DNA of 64,000 nucleotides from Terrimonas rubra (GCF_042686025.1 NZ_JBHUOZ010000003.1:1302001-1366000); one strand, 5' to 3'; positions 19,133-29,600 are shown, counted from the first letter of the stretch. The notes: a model not told the origin generated them from the sequence alone. Numbers and translations are program-made.

Positions 19133-19162
19133 AAAACAATAATGAACGTTCATTATTGTTTT
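19133..19162. promoter_or_regulatory. perfect 30-bp palindrome after the transglutaminase gene
   Basis: AAAACAATAATGAAC is followed directly by its exact reverse complement. It begins 11 bases past the stop of the leftward transglutaminase-like gene. As RNA it could fold into an AU-rich terminator hairpin ending in UUUU. As DNA its centre TGAACGTTCA looks like a TetR-family operator. Both readings are possible; the position favours a terminator. Confidence 0.6.
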
Positions 19163-19173
19163 CATCATTACGG

Positions 19174-20124
19174 TTATTGCTGCTGTTGTCCTGCAAAATT
19201 TTCTATATAATCCGGAATGTCTTCGCCGCTTTTACCAATTGCCTGCATGGTTACATCGGTAAGCTCTTCAAATCTATGTCCGTCTTCATAACCCACCGAT
19301 ACATACACGGATAAGGATTGCCGCGCCGGTCCTTTAAACGTACCTTTAATAGGGGAGCAGTCATTAAAATTACGGCCCACCGCCAGCTTTACGTGGTTAT
19401 TGGTTACCCATACATTATTGGTGGGGTCAATACCTGTCCAGCCATAACCCGGTATCCAGGCTTCTACCCAGGCATGGGTAGCGCCTTCGCCACGCATACC
19501 GTCGGTATTAGGACATATATAACCGCTTACATACCTGCCGGGTATCTGCAGTGTATGCAGTAATTCCAGCATTACATGGGCAAAGTCCTGGCAAACCCCC
19601 GACCTTAGTTCCAATATCTCTGCAACTGTGGTTTCAATATGGGTTATGCCTTTGATGTATTTAAAATTATTGAAAATATACCCGCTGCATTTTTCAACAA
19701 TGGTGGCCACCGACATATCCGGTGTATAAAAAACATTTACCAGCTGCTGTAGCGGTTCCCGAAGATCCGTTTCTTTTAACTGTGCCAGTTCCAGCAGGTT
19801 CAGGTTAAAACAAATCTCATCCCTTAGCTGTGCAAGGGTTGCCGTGCTGTTCACCGGCGGGTTGGGGTTGCCCAGGGTACGTATGATCAGTTTGCTTTCG
19901 ATCACCAGTTCCTGGTGGGCAGCCATTAAGTTAAACATACCCGCCTGGTTGCCCCAGTAATCTTCTATTTCCAGTATATCGGGGTTATCGGTTATGTTCA
20001 GCTGGTGAAAAAGTGTTTCCTGGGTATTACAATTAAAGGGATAGATCCTTATTTCGTTTACACTTTCTTTAATAGGGCGGTCGTACTGGTATTTAGTAAT
20101 ATGATGAATATTAAAAACTGGCAT
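19174..20124 (-). CDS. transglutaminase-like cysteine peptidase
   Basis: A 316-residue protein with the bacterial transglutaminase N-terminal beta domain (YDRPIKESVNEIRIYP) followed by a papain-like transglutaminase core. The catalytic triad is readable: Cys in LRSGVCQDFAHVML (near 178), His in GATHAWVEAW (near 215) and Asp in GIDPTNN (near 233). Bacterial members usually act as peptidases or amidases and not as cross-linkers. There is no signal peptide. It follows the alpha-E gene by 13 bases and belongs to a conserved ATP-grasp/alpha-E/transglutaminase cassette, in which it is thought to process a peptide product made by the ATP-grasp partner. The substrate is unknown. Confidence 0.92.
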   Translation of the reverse strand: MPVFNIHHITKYQYDRPIKESVNEIRIYPFNCNTQETLFHQLNITDNPDILEIEDYWGNQAGMFNLMAAHQELVIESKLIIRTLGNPNPPVNSTATLAQLRDEICFNLNLLELAQLKETDLREPLQQLVNVFYTPDMSVATIVEKCSGYIFNNFKYIKGITHIETTVAEILELRSGVCQDFAHVMLELLHTLQIPGRYVSGYICPNTDGMRGEGATHAWVEAWIPGYGWTGIDPTNNVWVTNNHVKLAVGRNFNDCSPIKGTFKGPARQSLSVYVSVGYEDGHRFEELTDVTMQAIGKSGEDIPDYIENFAGQQQQ

Positions 20125-20137
20125 TATAACAAGGGTA

Positions 20138-21079
20138 TTATGCGTATGAAAAATAAATTCTTGTCAACTGGTTAGAAAAATTAACAAGGTCATTACGCAG
20201 GTTGTACAGGTAGTGAGGTAAACTTGTTTCCTTGATCGTATTCATGTCGGCAAATTCTACTTTACTTATTATTCTGCCAAATGTTTTTTGTAATTGTTCC
20301 ACGCCTTCAATTTTTGCATCGGTTATAATAAACTTTAAGTACCGGTTAATACGGCTTAAAGAGTAGATCAAAGATCTGGGGAAATCCTGGTTAAAGATGA
20401 TATGGTCTATTACCGAGATATTATGTTCGGCCCGGGTATATTTTTTCAGGTATAGTTCATACCCCGATAAAGATATGAGCAGGTTGCGCCAGAAAAGAAT
20501 ATCCTGCGATTGTTTTAATTCGTGGTTGATCTTCTGGAAATGCGCATAGGTAATATCAATGGTTAAAATAGCCCTTTCAATAAACTTACCCAGGTTCATA
20601 AAATTCCAGCCCTGGCCACGGGGCATGGTACTGTCGGTAACACCATAAAACAGGGTATTGTTCTGGTCCAGCTCATCAATTACTTCCAGTGCATGCGAGC
20701 CGGTGATCTTTGCCGTCAGGGCAGGGTCATTAATAATATGGTACAGTTGGTTTACCTGCTCCCATACTTCCTTGGTAATATTATCCTGTACACCGCGGGC
20801 ATTTTCCCTGGCCCGGGAGATGAGTACGCGTATGGAGTTAAAATTCTTGGTATCATTAATTAAAAAATGAAGGGCGGCTGTTTCTGCATTGGCCACCTCT
20901 TTTAATTTCTCTTCTGTAGTATCAGCACAAAGGGTTACCACATCCTTCCAGGTAAAGGAAGCATTGGTGCCGCTGTCAAATGCCAGTATATAATTGGTGC
21001 GTATCACACGCATGAGGCAATCGCTGCGTTCCATATAACGGTTCAACCAAAAAAGTGAATCAGCAATACGACTTAACAT
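20138..21079 (-). CDS. alpha-E domain protein (DUF403 family)
   Basis: A helical cytoplasmic protein of 313 residues. The opening MLSRIADSLFWLNRYMERSD is the signature of the alpha-E family (COG2307). Further conserved parts are ISRARENARGVQDNITKEVWEQ and FMNLGKFIERAILTIDI. The family has no proven enzymatic activity. It nearly always accompanies a circularly permuted ATP-grasp enzyme and a transglutaminase-like peptidase, and it does so here. A scaffold or substrate-binding role is inferred. It begins 180 bases after the ATP-grasp stop and ends 13 bases before the transglutaminase start. Confidence 0.93.
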   Translation of the reverse strand: MLSRIADSLFWLNRYMERSDCLMRVIRTNYILAFDSGTNASFTWKDVVTLCADTTEEKLKEVANAETAALHFLINDTKNFNSIRVLISRARENARGVQDNITKEVWEQVNQLYHIINDPALTAKITGSHALEVIDELDQNNTLFYGVTDSTMPRGQGWNFMNLGKFIERAILTIDITYAHFQKINHELKQSQDILFWRNLLISLSGYELYLKKYTRAEHNISVIDHIIFNQDFPRSLIYSLSRINRYLKFIITDAKIEGVEQLQKTFGRIISKVEFADMNTIKETSLPHYLYNLRNDLVNFSNQLTRIYFSYA

Positions 21080-21258
21080 ATTTTAAGAAAGTTAAAATGT
21101 TCAAAAGTTCAAATGTTCAGGGTTATTAAAACCTGTTGTGGTAATTAGTTTTACAGGATAGGCTGTAACGAGTATGCTGAATAGATCCATTGGTAATAAA
21201 TTAAATCCAACCTTACCGGTTACAACCGGAGCGGGTAGCAGTACTATAGCCGGCTACA

Positions 21259-22707
21259 TTACAGGTCTACCACCCAGGTATCTTTACTGCCGCCGCCCTG
21301 CGATGAGTTTACCACCAGTGATCCCTCGCTTAAAGCTACCCTGGTTAAACCGCCGGGTACAATTTTAATGCCGCCGGGACCGCAAAGTGCATAGGGACGC
21401 AGGTCCACATGCCTGGGCTGTAATTTGCCATCAATAAAACAGGGAACTGTTGACAGCTTAATGATGGGTTGTGCAATAAAATCCCTGGGGTTGGCCAGTA
21501 TCTCTTTTTTTACGCCGGCCAGCTCTTCCTCGGCCGCTTTATCGCCCATCACCATACCATAACCACCGGATTGGTTGGTGCGTTTGATCACCATTTTTTC
21601 CATATTCTCAAATACATGCTGGCGGGCATCGGCATCTTCCATGCTATAGGTGGGCACATTGGGCAATATTACTTCTTCATTCAGGTAATATTTTATCATG
21701 GCGGGCACATAGGCGTACACGGCTTTATCATCGGCCACGCCGTTACCTACGGCATTTACAATGGCAATATTGCCTTTCCGGTAAGCGCTCATTAAACCCG
21801 GTACACCCAAAGCACTGTCGGGTCTGAAAACCAGCGGATCCAGGTAATCATCATCCAGGCGGCGGTATAATACATGTACCTGTTGCAGGCCGGCCGTGGT
21901 TTTCATATATACTTTATGGTTATCCACCAGCAGGTCACGCCCTTCTACCAATGGTATGCCCATCTGGCGGGCCAGGAAGGTATGTTCAAAGTAGGCAGAA
22001 TTATAAACACCCGGTGTTAACAACGCCACGGTAGGGTTGGATAATTGTTGCGGGGCCAGGCTGCCTAAAATATCATGTAATAAAAGCGGGTAATTGTTGA
22101 TCATGCGGGCCTTGCTGTTACCCAGCATACCGGGAAAGATACGTTTGGTCACTTCACGGTTCTCCAGCATATACGATACACCCGAAGGGGTACGCAGGTT
22201 ATCTTCCAGTATATAGAAAGTCCCATCCTGGCCACGGATCAGGTCAATGCCCGAAATATGTACATACAGGTCGTGCGGCACTTTTACCCCGTGTACCTCA
22301 CGGGTATAATGCGGGCAGGTTGCGATCAGTTCGGCCGGTATCACTTTGTCCTTTAAAATCTGCTGGTCCGAATAAATATCCTTTAAAAACAGGTTAAGCG
22401 CCCTTAAACGCTGGGTAATGCCCAGTTCAATATGCCGCCATTCGGTGCCGGTAAGTATACGGGGAATTATATCAAAGGGAAATATTTTTTCAATGCCTGC
22501 ATTATCACTGTATACCGTAAACGTGATGCCCTGGTTCATAAACAGCTCGCCGGCTTGTTTATCTTTTTGCAGTAAAAGCTCTACAGGAAGCTGGGCAATA
22601 TCATTGTATATCTGCCCGTATTGCGAACGGATACCATCCTGGTAACACATTTCGTCCCAAATGCCGGAGTAGGCACCATAGTTCTCAAACAGTTGCTTGC
22701 CAATCAT
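21259..22707 (-). CDS. circularly permuted type 2 ATP-grasp protein
   Basis: A predicted peptide ligase of 482 residues (COG2308, DUF404/DUF407). Characteristic segments are YGAYSGIWDEMCYQDG at the start, FPFDIIPRIL, DLIRGQDGTFYILEDNLRTPSG (metal and nucleotide site), FEHTFLARQMGIPLVEGRDL, and KRTNQSGGYGMVMG near the C-terminus. The length is usual. ATP-grasp ligases of this type are predicted to join amino acids to peptides or proteins. It is the first gene of the cassette with the alpha-E and transglutaminase-like genes. It is transcribed divergently from a trypsin-like protease across about 220 bases. Confidence 0.94.
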   Translation of the reverse strand: MIGKQLFENYGAYSGIWDEMCYQDGIRSQYGQIYNDIAQLPVELLLQKDKQAGELFMNQGITFTVYSDNAGIEKIFPFDIIPRILTGTEWRHIELGITQRLRALNLFLKDIYSDQQILKDKVIPAELIATCPHYTREVHGVKVPHDLYVHISGIDLIRGQDGTFYILEDNLRTPSGVSYMLENREVTKRIFPGMLGNSKARMINNYPLLLHDILGSLAPQQLSNPTVALLTPGVYNSAYFEHTFLARQMGIPLVEGRDLLVDNHKVYMKTTAGLQQVHVLYRRLDDDYLDPLVFRPDSALGVPGLMSAYRKGNIAIVNAVGNGVADDKAVYAYVPAMIKYYLNEEVILPNVPTYSMEDADARQHVFENMEKMVIKRTNQSGGYGMVMGDKAAEEELAGVKKEILANPRDFIAQPIIKLSTVPCFIDGKLQPRHVDLRPYALCGPGGIKIVPGGLTRVALSEGSLVVNSSQGGGSKDTWVVDL

Positions 22708-22874
22708 AACAGTTGTCAGGTGTAAAGGTTAAAAAATTATAAATATGCGCAAGGCCAACCGTCTGTGTGAATATAATAATAAATACTGTAAAACCAACTT
22801 ACAGCTTTTTTTATTTTTTATTAAGTGCTTTAAAACAATGTTTTGCAAACTGTATTTGGCATATTTAGTTTACC

Positions 22875-22882
22875 TATTTTTG
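22875..22882 (+). promoter_or_regulatory. possible -7 box for the trypsin-like protease gene
   Basis: TATTTTTG fits TAnnTTTG, with TTG at 22856-22858 sixteen bases upstream. Transcription would start close to 22889, which supports translation from the ATG at 22932 over the one at 22884. Confidence 0.35.
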
Positions 22883-22931
22883 TTTGGTTGGTACTGTTAA
22901 CGGTAGCCAATGTGTATTAATAATAAACAGC

Positions 22932-24323
22932 ATGAAGGGACTGATATTTTTTTTAACGGGGTTATGGTGCTTGTCAACACAGGTTTATGCGCAGTCGTTA
23001 AGTATGGAAGAGAGTTATGCCCGTAATTCGCCGGGTGTGGTAATGGTACAGACTGTTTTTTCGGGTACGGTGTATGTGCGCAAGGTAGACCTGAACCAGT
23101 ATAATTTTAATAAACTGGTGGACTCTATTAAAGCGCTGGACCCATTACAGAATATGTTATCTGCCTCGCAAAAACTGGATATATTACTCTCTGCCTTATA
23201 TCGTTCACCCACCCGTTTTTTCTCACCTACATTTGAATACCTGAGCCAGCGTCACCGTTTTATTGCCAATGGTACCGGCTTTTTTATATCGGGTGATGGT
23301 TATGTGCTCACCAATTGTCATGTGATAGACAGGGACAGTACCTATATCCAGCGGCAGTTTATGTTGTCCACCTTCCAGGAGTTAACGGAAAGTAGTATTA
23401 CTTCGCTGGAACAATCCTGGCAGGTGTCTTTATCTGATGAACAAAGAAATACCTTATTTGATGTATATGGCTTCTTGTATTCACGCACATCTCCTATGCA
23501 ATTATCCAATGTAGAAAAACAGGTGAATGTGGTGTACAGGATCGGTAATGAAAAGAACAATGATGAAGCCAGGATAAAGAAGCAGGCGAAGGTATTAATA
23601 AAAGGTGCGGCCATGCCGGGTAAGGATGTGGCCATACTGAAGATAGATGATGTACATAATTTACCTTCTCTCAAAATTGCAAGAGAGGATGTGCCCCGTA
23701 TTGGCAGCCGTGCGCTGGTGATCGGCTTCCCCGACCCGGTAGGCAATCATGCGTTCCTGGCGAAAGAATCAGCTAATGAACCTACTTTAACGGTAGGGGT
23801 CATCAGTTCTATTAAACAGTCGGTTAACAATTTCCCGGTAATACAGATGGATGCGACCATTGCCCATGGCAGCAGCGGCAGCCCGGTTTGCGATGAAAAA
23901 GGTGAAGTGATCGGGCTGGCTACTTTCGGGTCCATTGAAAGAAGAAGTAATACCCTGGCCAGCGGGTTTAACTTTGCCGTACCGGTTTCAGTTATCCGCA
24001 GTTTTATTGATTCACTGAAAATACTTCCCGATCAAAGTGATGCTACAGACCTGTACAACCAGGGGCTGCAGTTTTTTTATACATCCTATTATCGTAAAGC
24101 CCTGGCAAAATTCAAGGAGGTAGAGCGGATCAATGCCAATTATCCCATGTTGTATTCCTTTATGACTGATGCAGAACGCAAAGCCGCTTCCGATTCGGAC
24201 AAACAGAATTATTTTGAAAAATATTTCTTCCGTATCATGGCGGTTTTCCTGATACTCGCGGGTATTTATATTTATATCCGCAGGCTGGGAGCGAGGCGGG
24301 CCAAGTTTATGATTAAAAGTTAA
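22932..24323 (+). CDS. membrane-anchored trypsin-like serine protease with helical repeat region
   Basis: An exported S1-type protease of 463 residues. I place the start at 22932 because it opens a good signal peptide (MKGLIFFLTGLWCLSTQVYA); the frame itself extends to 22884. The catalytic triad is visible as His130 in TNCHVID, Asp232 in KDVAILKID and Ser315 in AHGSSGSPV. About 70 residues are inserted between His and Asp. After the protease domain comes a TPR-like pair (LYNQGLQFFYTSYYRKALAKF), then a single membrane helix near the end (FRIMAVFLILAGIYIYI) followed by a basic tail. The protease would thus face the periplasm, tethered to the inner membrane. No PDZ domain is seen, which separates it from DegP/DegS. 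The target is unknown. Confidence 0.88.
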   Translation: MKGLIFFLTGLWCLSTQVYAQSLSMEESYARNSPGVVMVQTVFSGTVYVRKVDLNQYNFNKLVDSIKALDPLQNMLSASQKLDILLSALYRSPTRFFSPTFEYLSQRHRFIANGTGFFISGDGYVLTNCHVIDRDSTYIQRQFMLSTFQELTESSITSLEQSWQVSLSDEQRNTLFDVYGFLYSRTSPMQLSNVEKQVNVVYRIGNEKNNDEARIKKQAKVLIKGAAMPGKDVAILKIDDVHNLPSLKIAREDVPRIGSRALVIGFPDPVGNHAFLAKESANEPTLTVGVISSIKQSVNNFPVIQMDATIAHGSSGSPVCDEKGEVIGLATFGSIERRSNTLASGFNFAVPVSVIRSFIDSLKILPDQSDATDLYNQGLQFFYTSYYRKALAKFKEVERINANYPMLYSFMTDAERKAASDSDKQNYFEKYFFRIMAVFLILAGIYIYIRRLGARRAKFMIKS

Positions 24324-24339
24324 TAATGATAAAAAAACA

Positions 24340-24361
24340 AAACCCCTCAATCGAGGGGTTT
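24340..24361. terminator. bidirectional terminator between the protease gene and aspS
   Basis: AAACCCCTC / GAGGGGTTT with a 4-nt loop lies between the convergent ends at 24323 and 24383. The T-run is strongest on the minus strand, so it mainly serves aspS. Confidence 0.8.
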
Positions 24362-24382
24362 GTTGTGTATTAGAAAAGATCA

Positions 24383-26209
24383 TTATTGAAGGTCCAGTTT
24401 GATCTGCAGCTCCGTGAACTGTTTATCATCAATGGCCGCAGGAGCATCCAGCATTACATCCCTGCCTGCATTGTTTTTAGGGAAGGCAATAAAGTCCCTG
24501 ATACTTTCGCTGCCGCCTAAAATAGAACAAAGGCGGTCAAAACCAAAGGCAATACCACCATGCGGGGGAGCGCCATACTCAAAAGCCCCTAATAAGAAGC
24601 CGAATTTATGTTGCTGCTCTTCGGCATCCATACCCAGGGCGGCAAACATTTTTTCCTGTAATTCGCGCTGGTAAATACGGATAGATCCACCGCCGATCTC
24701 GTTACCGTTCAATACCATATCATAAGCATTGGCCTTGATATTGGCGTAGGGGTGTTTTAAATATTCGGCAGCGTTCTCAATCACCGGGTTATTGCCGATC
24801 ATGGTGCTGATATCTGATGGTTTGGGTGAGGTGAACGGATGGTGACGGGCTACCCAACGGTTGCCTTCCTCATCGTATTCAAATAAGGGGAAGTCGAGTA
24901 CCCATAATAAACGGAACTCATCTTCTTTTCTTAAGCCCAAACGTTTACCCATCTCCAGGCGTAATTCGCTGGTAGCTTTACGGGTTCTTTCCTCAGCACC
25001 GGCCAATACCAGTACCAGGTCGCCGGCTTTGGCACCTGCCGCATCGGCAATGGCTTTTAACCTGCTTTCGTCATAAAACTTATCTACGCTGCTTTTATAA
25101 GTGCCATCTGCATTTACTTTAATAAATACCAGGCCTTTCATACCTATCTGGGGGCGTTTTACCCATTCGGTTATCTCGTCTGTCTGTTTACGGGTATATT
25201 CCGCACAACCGGGCACAGCAATGGCGATCACGGTCTCGGCACTGTCAAATACCTGGAAGTCGGCGCCGTTGATCAGTGAGGCGATACTTTCTTTAGTCGG
25301 GAAGGTATGGGCCGGGAATTTCAGGTTGCATAACTGCATGCCGAAACGGATATCCGGCTTGTCGTTACCATAGGTCCACATGGCTTCTTCCCATGTCATA
25401 CGTTCAATGGTAGCGGTATAATCAATATCTTTTACATCTTTAAAGATCTGTTTTACCATGCCTTCAAACATGGCCAGGATGTCTTCCTGCTCTACAAATG
25501 CCATTTCACAGTCGATCTGCGTAAACTCAGGCTGGCGGTCAGCACGCAGGTCCTCATCACGGAAACATTTTACGATCTGGTAATAACGGTCATAACCGCT
25601 TACCATCAGTAACTGTTTAAAGGTTTGTGGTGATTGCGGTAAGGCGTAAAACTGTCCCGGGTTCATGCGGCTGGGTACTACAAAGTCACGGGCGCCCTCG
25701 GGAGTGGATTTAATTAAGAACGGGGTCTCAATATCCATGAAGCCGTTATTGTGTAAATAATTCCTGGCAGCGCGGCCTACTGCATAGCGCAGTTCCAGGT
25801 TCTTTTTTACCGCATTGCGGCGCAGGTCAAGGTAGCGGTATTTCATGCGCAGGTCATCGCCGCCATCTGTATCATCCTGTATGGTAAAGGGTGGTACGGC
25901 CGATTTATTGAGTATGGTAAAACTGCTGACAATAATTTCTATATCACCGGTAGCAATATTGGCGTTTTTATTGGTACGTTCATTTACCGTACCGCTGGCC
26001 TGCAGTACAAACTCACGTCCCAGCGGGTTTTCTTCCAGTTGTTTATTCAGTTCCTCCCCAAATAATAATTGGGTAATGCCATAACGGTCGCGCAGGTCCA
26101 CAAAAGTAATAGCCCCGAATTTGCGGATGGTTTGTACCCATCCTGCCAGTGTAACCTGCTGGCCGGCATTGTTTAATCTTAACTCCCCGTTGGTATGTGT
26201 TCTGTACAT
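24383..26209 (-). CDS. aspS: aspartate-tRNA ligase
   Basis: A class II aminoacyl-tRNA synthetase charging tRNA-Asp. The 608 residues are the usual bacterial length. The N-terminal OB anticodon-binding fold is marked by VTLAGWVQTIRKFGAITFVDLRDR. The catalytic core has motif 2 in CFRDEDLRADRQPEFTQID and motif 3 in GGIAFGFDRLC. The bacterial GAD insertion domain lies between roughly residues 300 and 410. No key element is missing. The genome region cannot show whether the enzyme is discriminating or also charges tRNA-Asn. The gene is monocistronic, with a well-formed promoter about 75 bases upstream and a strong terminator. Confidence 0.96.
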   Translation of the reverse strand: MYRTHTNGELRLNNAGQQVTLAGWVQTIRKFGAITFVDLRDRYGITQLLFGEELNKQLEENPLGREFVLQASGTVNERTNKNANIATGDIEIIVSSFTILNKSAVPPFTIQDDTDGGDDLRMKYRYLDLRRNAVKKNLELRYAVGRAARNYLHNNGFMDIETPFLIKSTPEGARDFVVPSRMNPGQFYALPQSPQTFKQLLMVSGYDRYYQIVKCFRDEDLRADRQPEFTQIDCEMAFVEQEDILAMFEGMVKQIFKDVKDIDYTATIERMTWEEAMWTYGNDKPDIRFGMQLCNLKFPAHTFPTKESIASLINGADFQVFDSAETVIAIAVPGCAEYTRKQTDEITEWVKRPQIGMKGLVFIKVNADGTYKSSVDKFYDESRLKAIADAAGAKAGDLVLVLAGAEERTRKATSELRLEMGKRLGLRKEDEFRLLWVLDFPLFEYDEEGNRWVARHHPFTSPKPSDISTMIGNNPVIENAAEYLKHPYANIKANAYDMVLNGNEIGGGSIRIYQRELQEKMFAALGMDAEEQQHKFGFLLGAFEYGAPPHGGIAFGFDRLCSILGGSESIRDFIAFPKNNAGRDVMLDAPAAIDDKQFTELQIKLDLQ

Positions 26210-26284
26210 ATTAAAATGATAATTGTATAGTGCTCAATAGAAATAGCGGCCGGTTATAAAAACCAAGGCCCTTTAAACAGTGCG

Positions 26285-26315
26285 CAAAGATAGCAAGGGT
26301 AATATTATCAGCCAA
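26285..26315 (-). promoter_or_regulatory. Bacteroidota-type promoter for aspS
   Basis: On the minus strand TTG (26315-26313) is followed after 20 bases by TATCTTTG (26292-26285). This fits the TTG/TAnnTTTG arrangement well. The predicted leader before the aspS ATG is about 65 nt. Confidence 0.55.
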
Positions 26316-26402
26316 TTGTGCTTTGAATAAATATTTGGGGTGTAAACCGCCGGCTACCGTTATTGGACGGTCGTTGTATTGTGTACTATTTCGGCAGGTT
26401 TC

Positions 26403-26476
26403 TCCCGCAGATGAAGCAGAGAGAACAAACGCTGATTAGCGTAAATCAGCGGAAGAGATCAGCGCCATCTGCGGGA
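26403..26476. repeat. nested palindromic repeat with CGCAGAT ends
   Basis: The outer arms are TCCCGCAGATG and CATCTGCGGGA. Inside them CGCTGATT and AATCAGCG form a second dyad. The arm sequence is shared with the 92-bp tandem unit at 12.0-12.5 kb, so both probably belong to one intergenic repeat family. The remaining 26210-26616 gap holds the aspS promoter and nothing else recognised. Confidence 0.65.
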
Positions 26477-26571
26477 AAAATTAAGAGTTGCCAAAATTTA
26501 AAGGGACCGCCCTGATCATGAGCAGTTTTTTGTATTAAAAACCGTCTATAAAAAAAGTAAAACTATTTTAT

Positions 26572-26588
26572 GTAAATGATGCATTTAC
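26572..26588. promoter_or_regulatory. short inverted repeat before the first macroglobulin gene
   Basis: GTAAATG and CATTTAC are separated by three bases, 28 bases before the ATG at 26617. It could be an operator or part of the promoter region, and it may be chance in AT-rich DNA. Confidence 0.25.
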
Positions 26589-26616
26589 TGCATCGTGCCA
26601 GATATAATACCTGCTT

Positions 26617-29600
26617 ATGCGATTTTTTTTACTCACGGTTAGCTTTTTATGGATAGGATATACCCTGCATGCACAACAGAACTGGCCGCAACTCCGTAAG
26701 TCGAGCTGGCAAACCCTGGTGTATAAAATACCCGCCGATACTGCAGAACGTTATATACATAAAGGTATTGCCAGCCCTGAACATTACCTGCACCAGGAGC
26801 CTTTTACCAGCTGGCATAAGGACAGCAGCCGCAGCGATGAACTGCCGGTGGGTAACTACCTCTTACTGTCCCTTGATGGGTATAAGATAACAGCAAGGTA
26901 TTACTGCCAGAGCAGGATCAGCATTTACCCCATCAATAACCAGCGCCGGGTACAGATAGAAGTATTGGACAGCCTGGGTTTGCCTGTAAACCTTGCAGCG
27001 GTATGGGTGAATAAAAAACGGCTGCAACAGGTAAAGAACAGCAATACATTTTTACTGAAGCAAAAATATCCCGATGAGACCATTATAAAAGTGGCCATAC
27101 CCGGCGACACCTTGTTTATGGAGCTAACTGCCATGGAGGATATACAGAAAAAAGCTTTCCCGCAACGGGTACACAATTTTTTTACCTATAATAAAGCCGG
27201 CCGTATACTGGCATGGCCGGTAAAAAAAATAGACCGGCTTTTTACCGGTGACCGTTATTATTACAAATCTAAAAAGAGTAAAGGGTTCAGAAGCAATAAC
27301 GGGTACATGGTATTCAGCAAACCCCTGTACAAGCCCGCTGATACGGTAAGGTTAAAAGCCTATATATTGAACCGGAAATTAAAACAGGTACGCAAACCAT
27401 TATCGGTATACCTGGAATATAGCAGTGACGGTCAATATATCAGTAAGGAACTGGCCACTGTTAATCCGGAAACGCCAGGTGCTTTTGTCTACGATTTTGT
27501 ATTGGGTGATTCGCTGAAGACTGACCGGACCTACACAATTCTTTTTTATGACAAAAAAAAGAACCAGTATGCAAGAAATAGTTTTGTGATGGAGGATTAT
27601 TTGCTGGATGAAGTAAGCAGTTATACAATTACACCTGCTAAAACCGCTTATTTCCGGCATGATACCCTGGCATTTACTGCCAGCGCCAAAGATGCCAATG
27701 GCCTGTCCCTGATGGATGGAAAAGTGGAGCTGTACCTGTTGCGTAATAATGTAAACGCTTTTTACCGGGACAGGATGTATATACCGGATACTTTGTGGCG
27801 TGCAACCAAAAACCTTGTTGTAGAAGGAGACACCCGTTTTGAAGTGCCCGGTACTTATTTTCCCGAAGCTGATATGGATATTACGGTGAAAGCGGTTTTT
27901 AAGAACAGTAATAACGAAATACAGGAAAAAACAGCTGCCATTACGCTGGCGGCTAACCAGCGGCTGATACAGGTAGAACAGGCTGATGGCTTTATTACGG
28001 CTACTTATCGGGAAAACGGGAAGTCACTGGCAATGGAAGGTACGGTAGCAAACGATCATATTAACGCAACGGTTATTCAATTCCCCTATAGAGAAAAGAT
28101 CAACCCGCATCTCAGTTATTATTCTTTTGTGGCCCGGGTGGCAGATTCGGTAATGGTGAGTCAATACACTGCCGTTAATAATTATTATCAACCGCAGTTC
28201 CGGCATGTACAGGAGAAGGACCTTGCCGGGTTTGGCTTGTCTAACCCTTACCGTATTACTGTTCATTACGCTGTTTTTACCGGTAATAAGCTGGTGACAA
28301 ACGGCGTGGATACTGCAGCTGATATTGTGTGGAAGGATAAACTGAAAAAAAATAAACTATACAATGTACACTGGAATTATATCTGGGCGGGTGAAGAGCA
28401 TAAAGGACAGGAGAAGGTTGTATTAATGGATAAACTGATGCAAACTGACATTAAAGGGGCTCAAACCGTTTATCCCGGGCAAAAAGATACCATTACAGTA
28501 CAGGTGAAAGATTATAAGGGTAAGCCTGCTGCGGGTGTTAATTTAACGGCTGTGAGTTATAATACACAATTTGGCGGCAAGGCAAAAGTAAAAGAGCCAC
28601 CTTATCTCCAGCGATTTAAAGACGGGCGCAGGGTATTATTTGATAATTACGAACTGGATGATGCAGACTTTACCGGCTATTTCCATTTAGGTAAACATGC
28701 TGCATGGATAGATAAATTTCATACCGACAGTATGTTATACTACCAGCTTTTATTTCCCGAAAATGGCAAAAAGATGGTGCAGACAAAACTGTCGGAGTTT
28801 TTACCGCAGGTGTCTTTGCATGCTGTGGCCAAAGGTGTGCCACAGGAAATTTATATGTTATACATTAACCGGGAACTGGTTTGGTATAACGGTGTAACGG
28901 ACAGGTCTAAATATGCCTTCCCGTTAATGCCTGGCTTTGTACAGTTCAGCATGCGGTTGAGGGATCAGTATATAGAGCTGGACAGTATTTATATCCAGCC
29001 TTATTATAAACATGATATCGTGGTTGATATTGATCAGCTGTCCGGGAAATACAAAAAAGAAGAAAGGTCACATACGCTGCAGCCCTGGGAAAAGCAGTTG
29101 CTGGAGAACAGTTTGCTCAGGCTGCAGAATAACGATATACATACCGGTGGTTTGATCTGGCAGGGTAACAGGCTCGTAAAACTTGGCGCAGCAAAAAATT
29201 ATCTTGTGGGGCCTTTCAGGCAGAACCAACCCGTAATATTTTATAAGCCCGGCGTATTCGATCTTGAATTTCCTTTTGAACCCGCTTATCAATACCGATT
29301 ATCACCAAAAGTTGCCCGCCTCGAAAGAACGCCATTGTTCGAAAAAAAGGTGACGCTGCCATTGGTTAAAGAACCTGTTTGGTTATTAGGTGATACCATA
29401 CAGGCTCCCCCGGAAATTGATTACTCAGTAAAGCCTGCTGTTGTCAATCCGGTTTACCTGGAATCAAATGATCATTATTATTACAATTTAAAAGGGAACA
29501 GCCAGCTGGTGATTGCTCCACCCCGGGATTCCAGCTTTGAATATGGTGTTTTACGGCCATTAGCAGATAGTGGTTTTACCCATATTAAACGATATAATCT

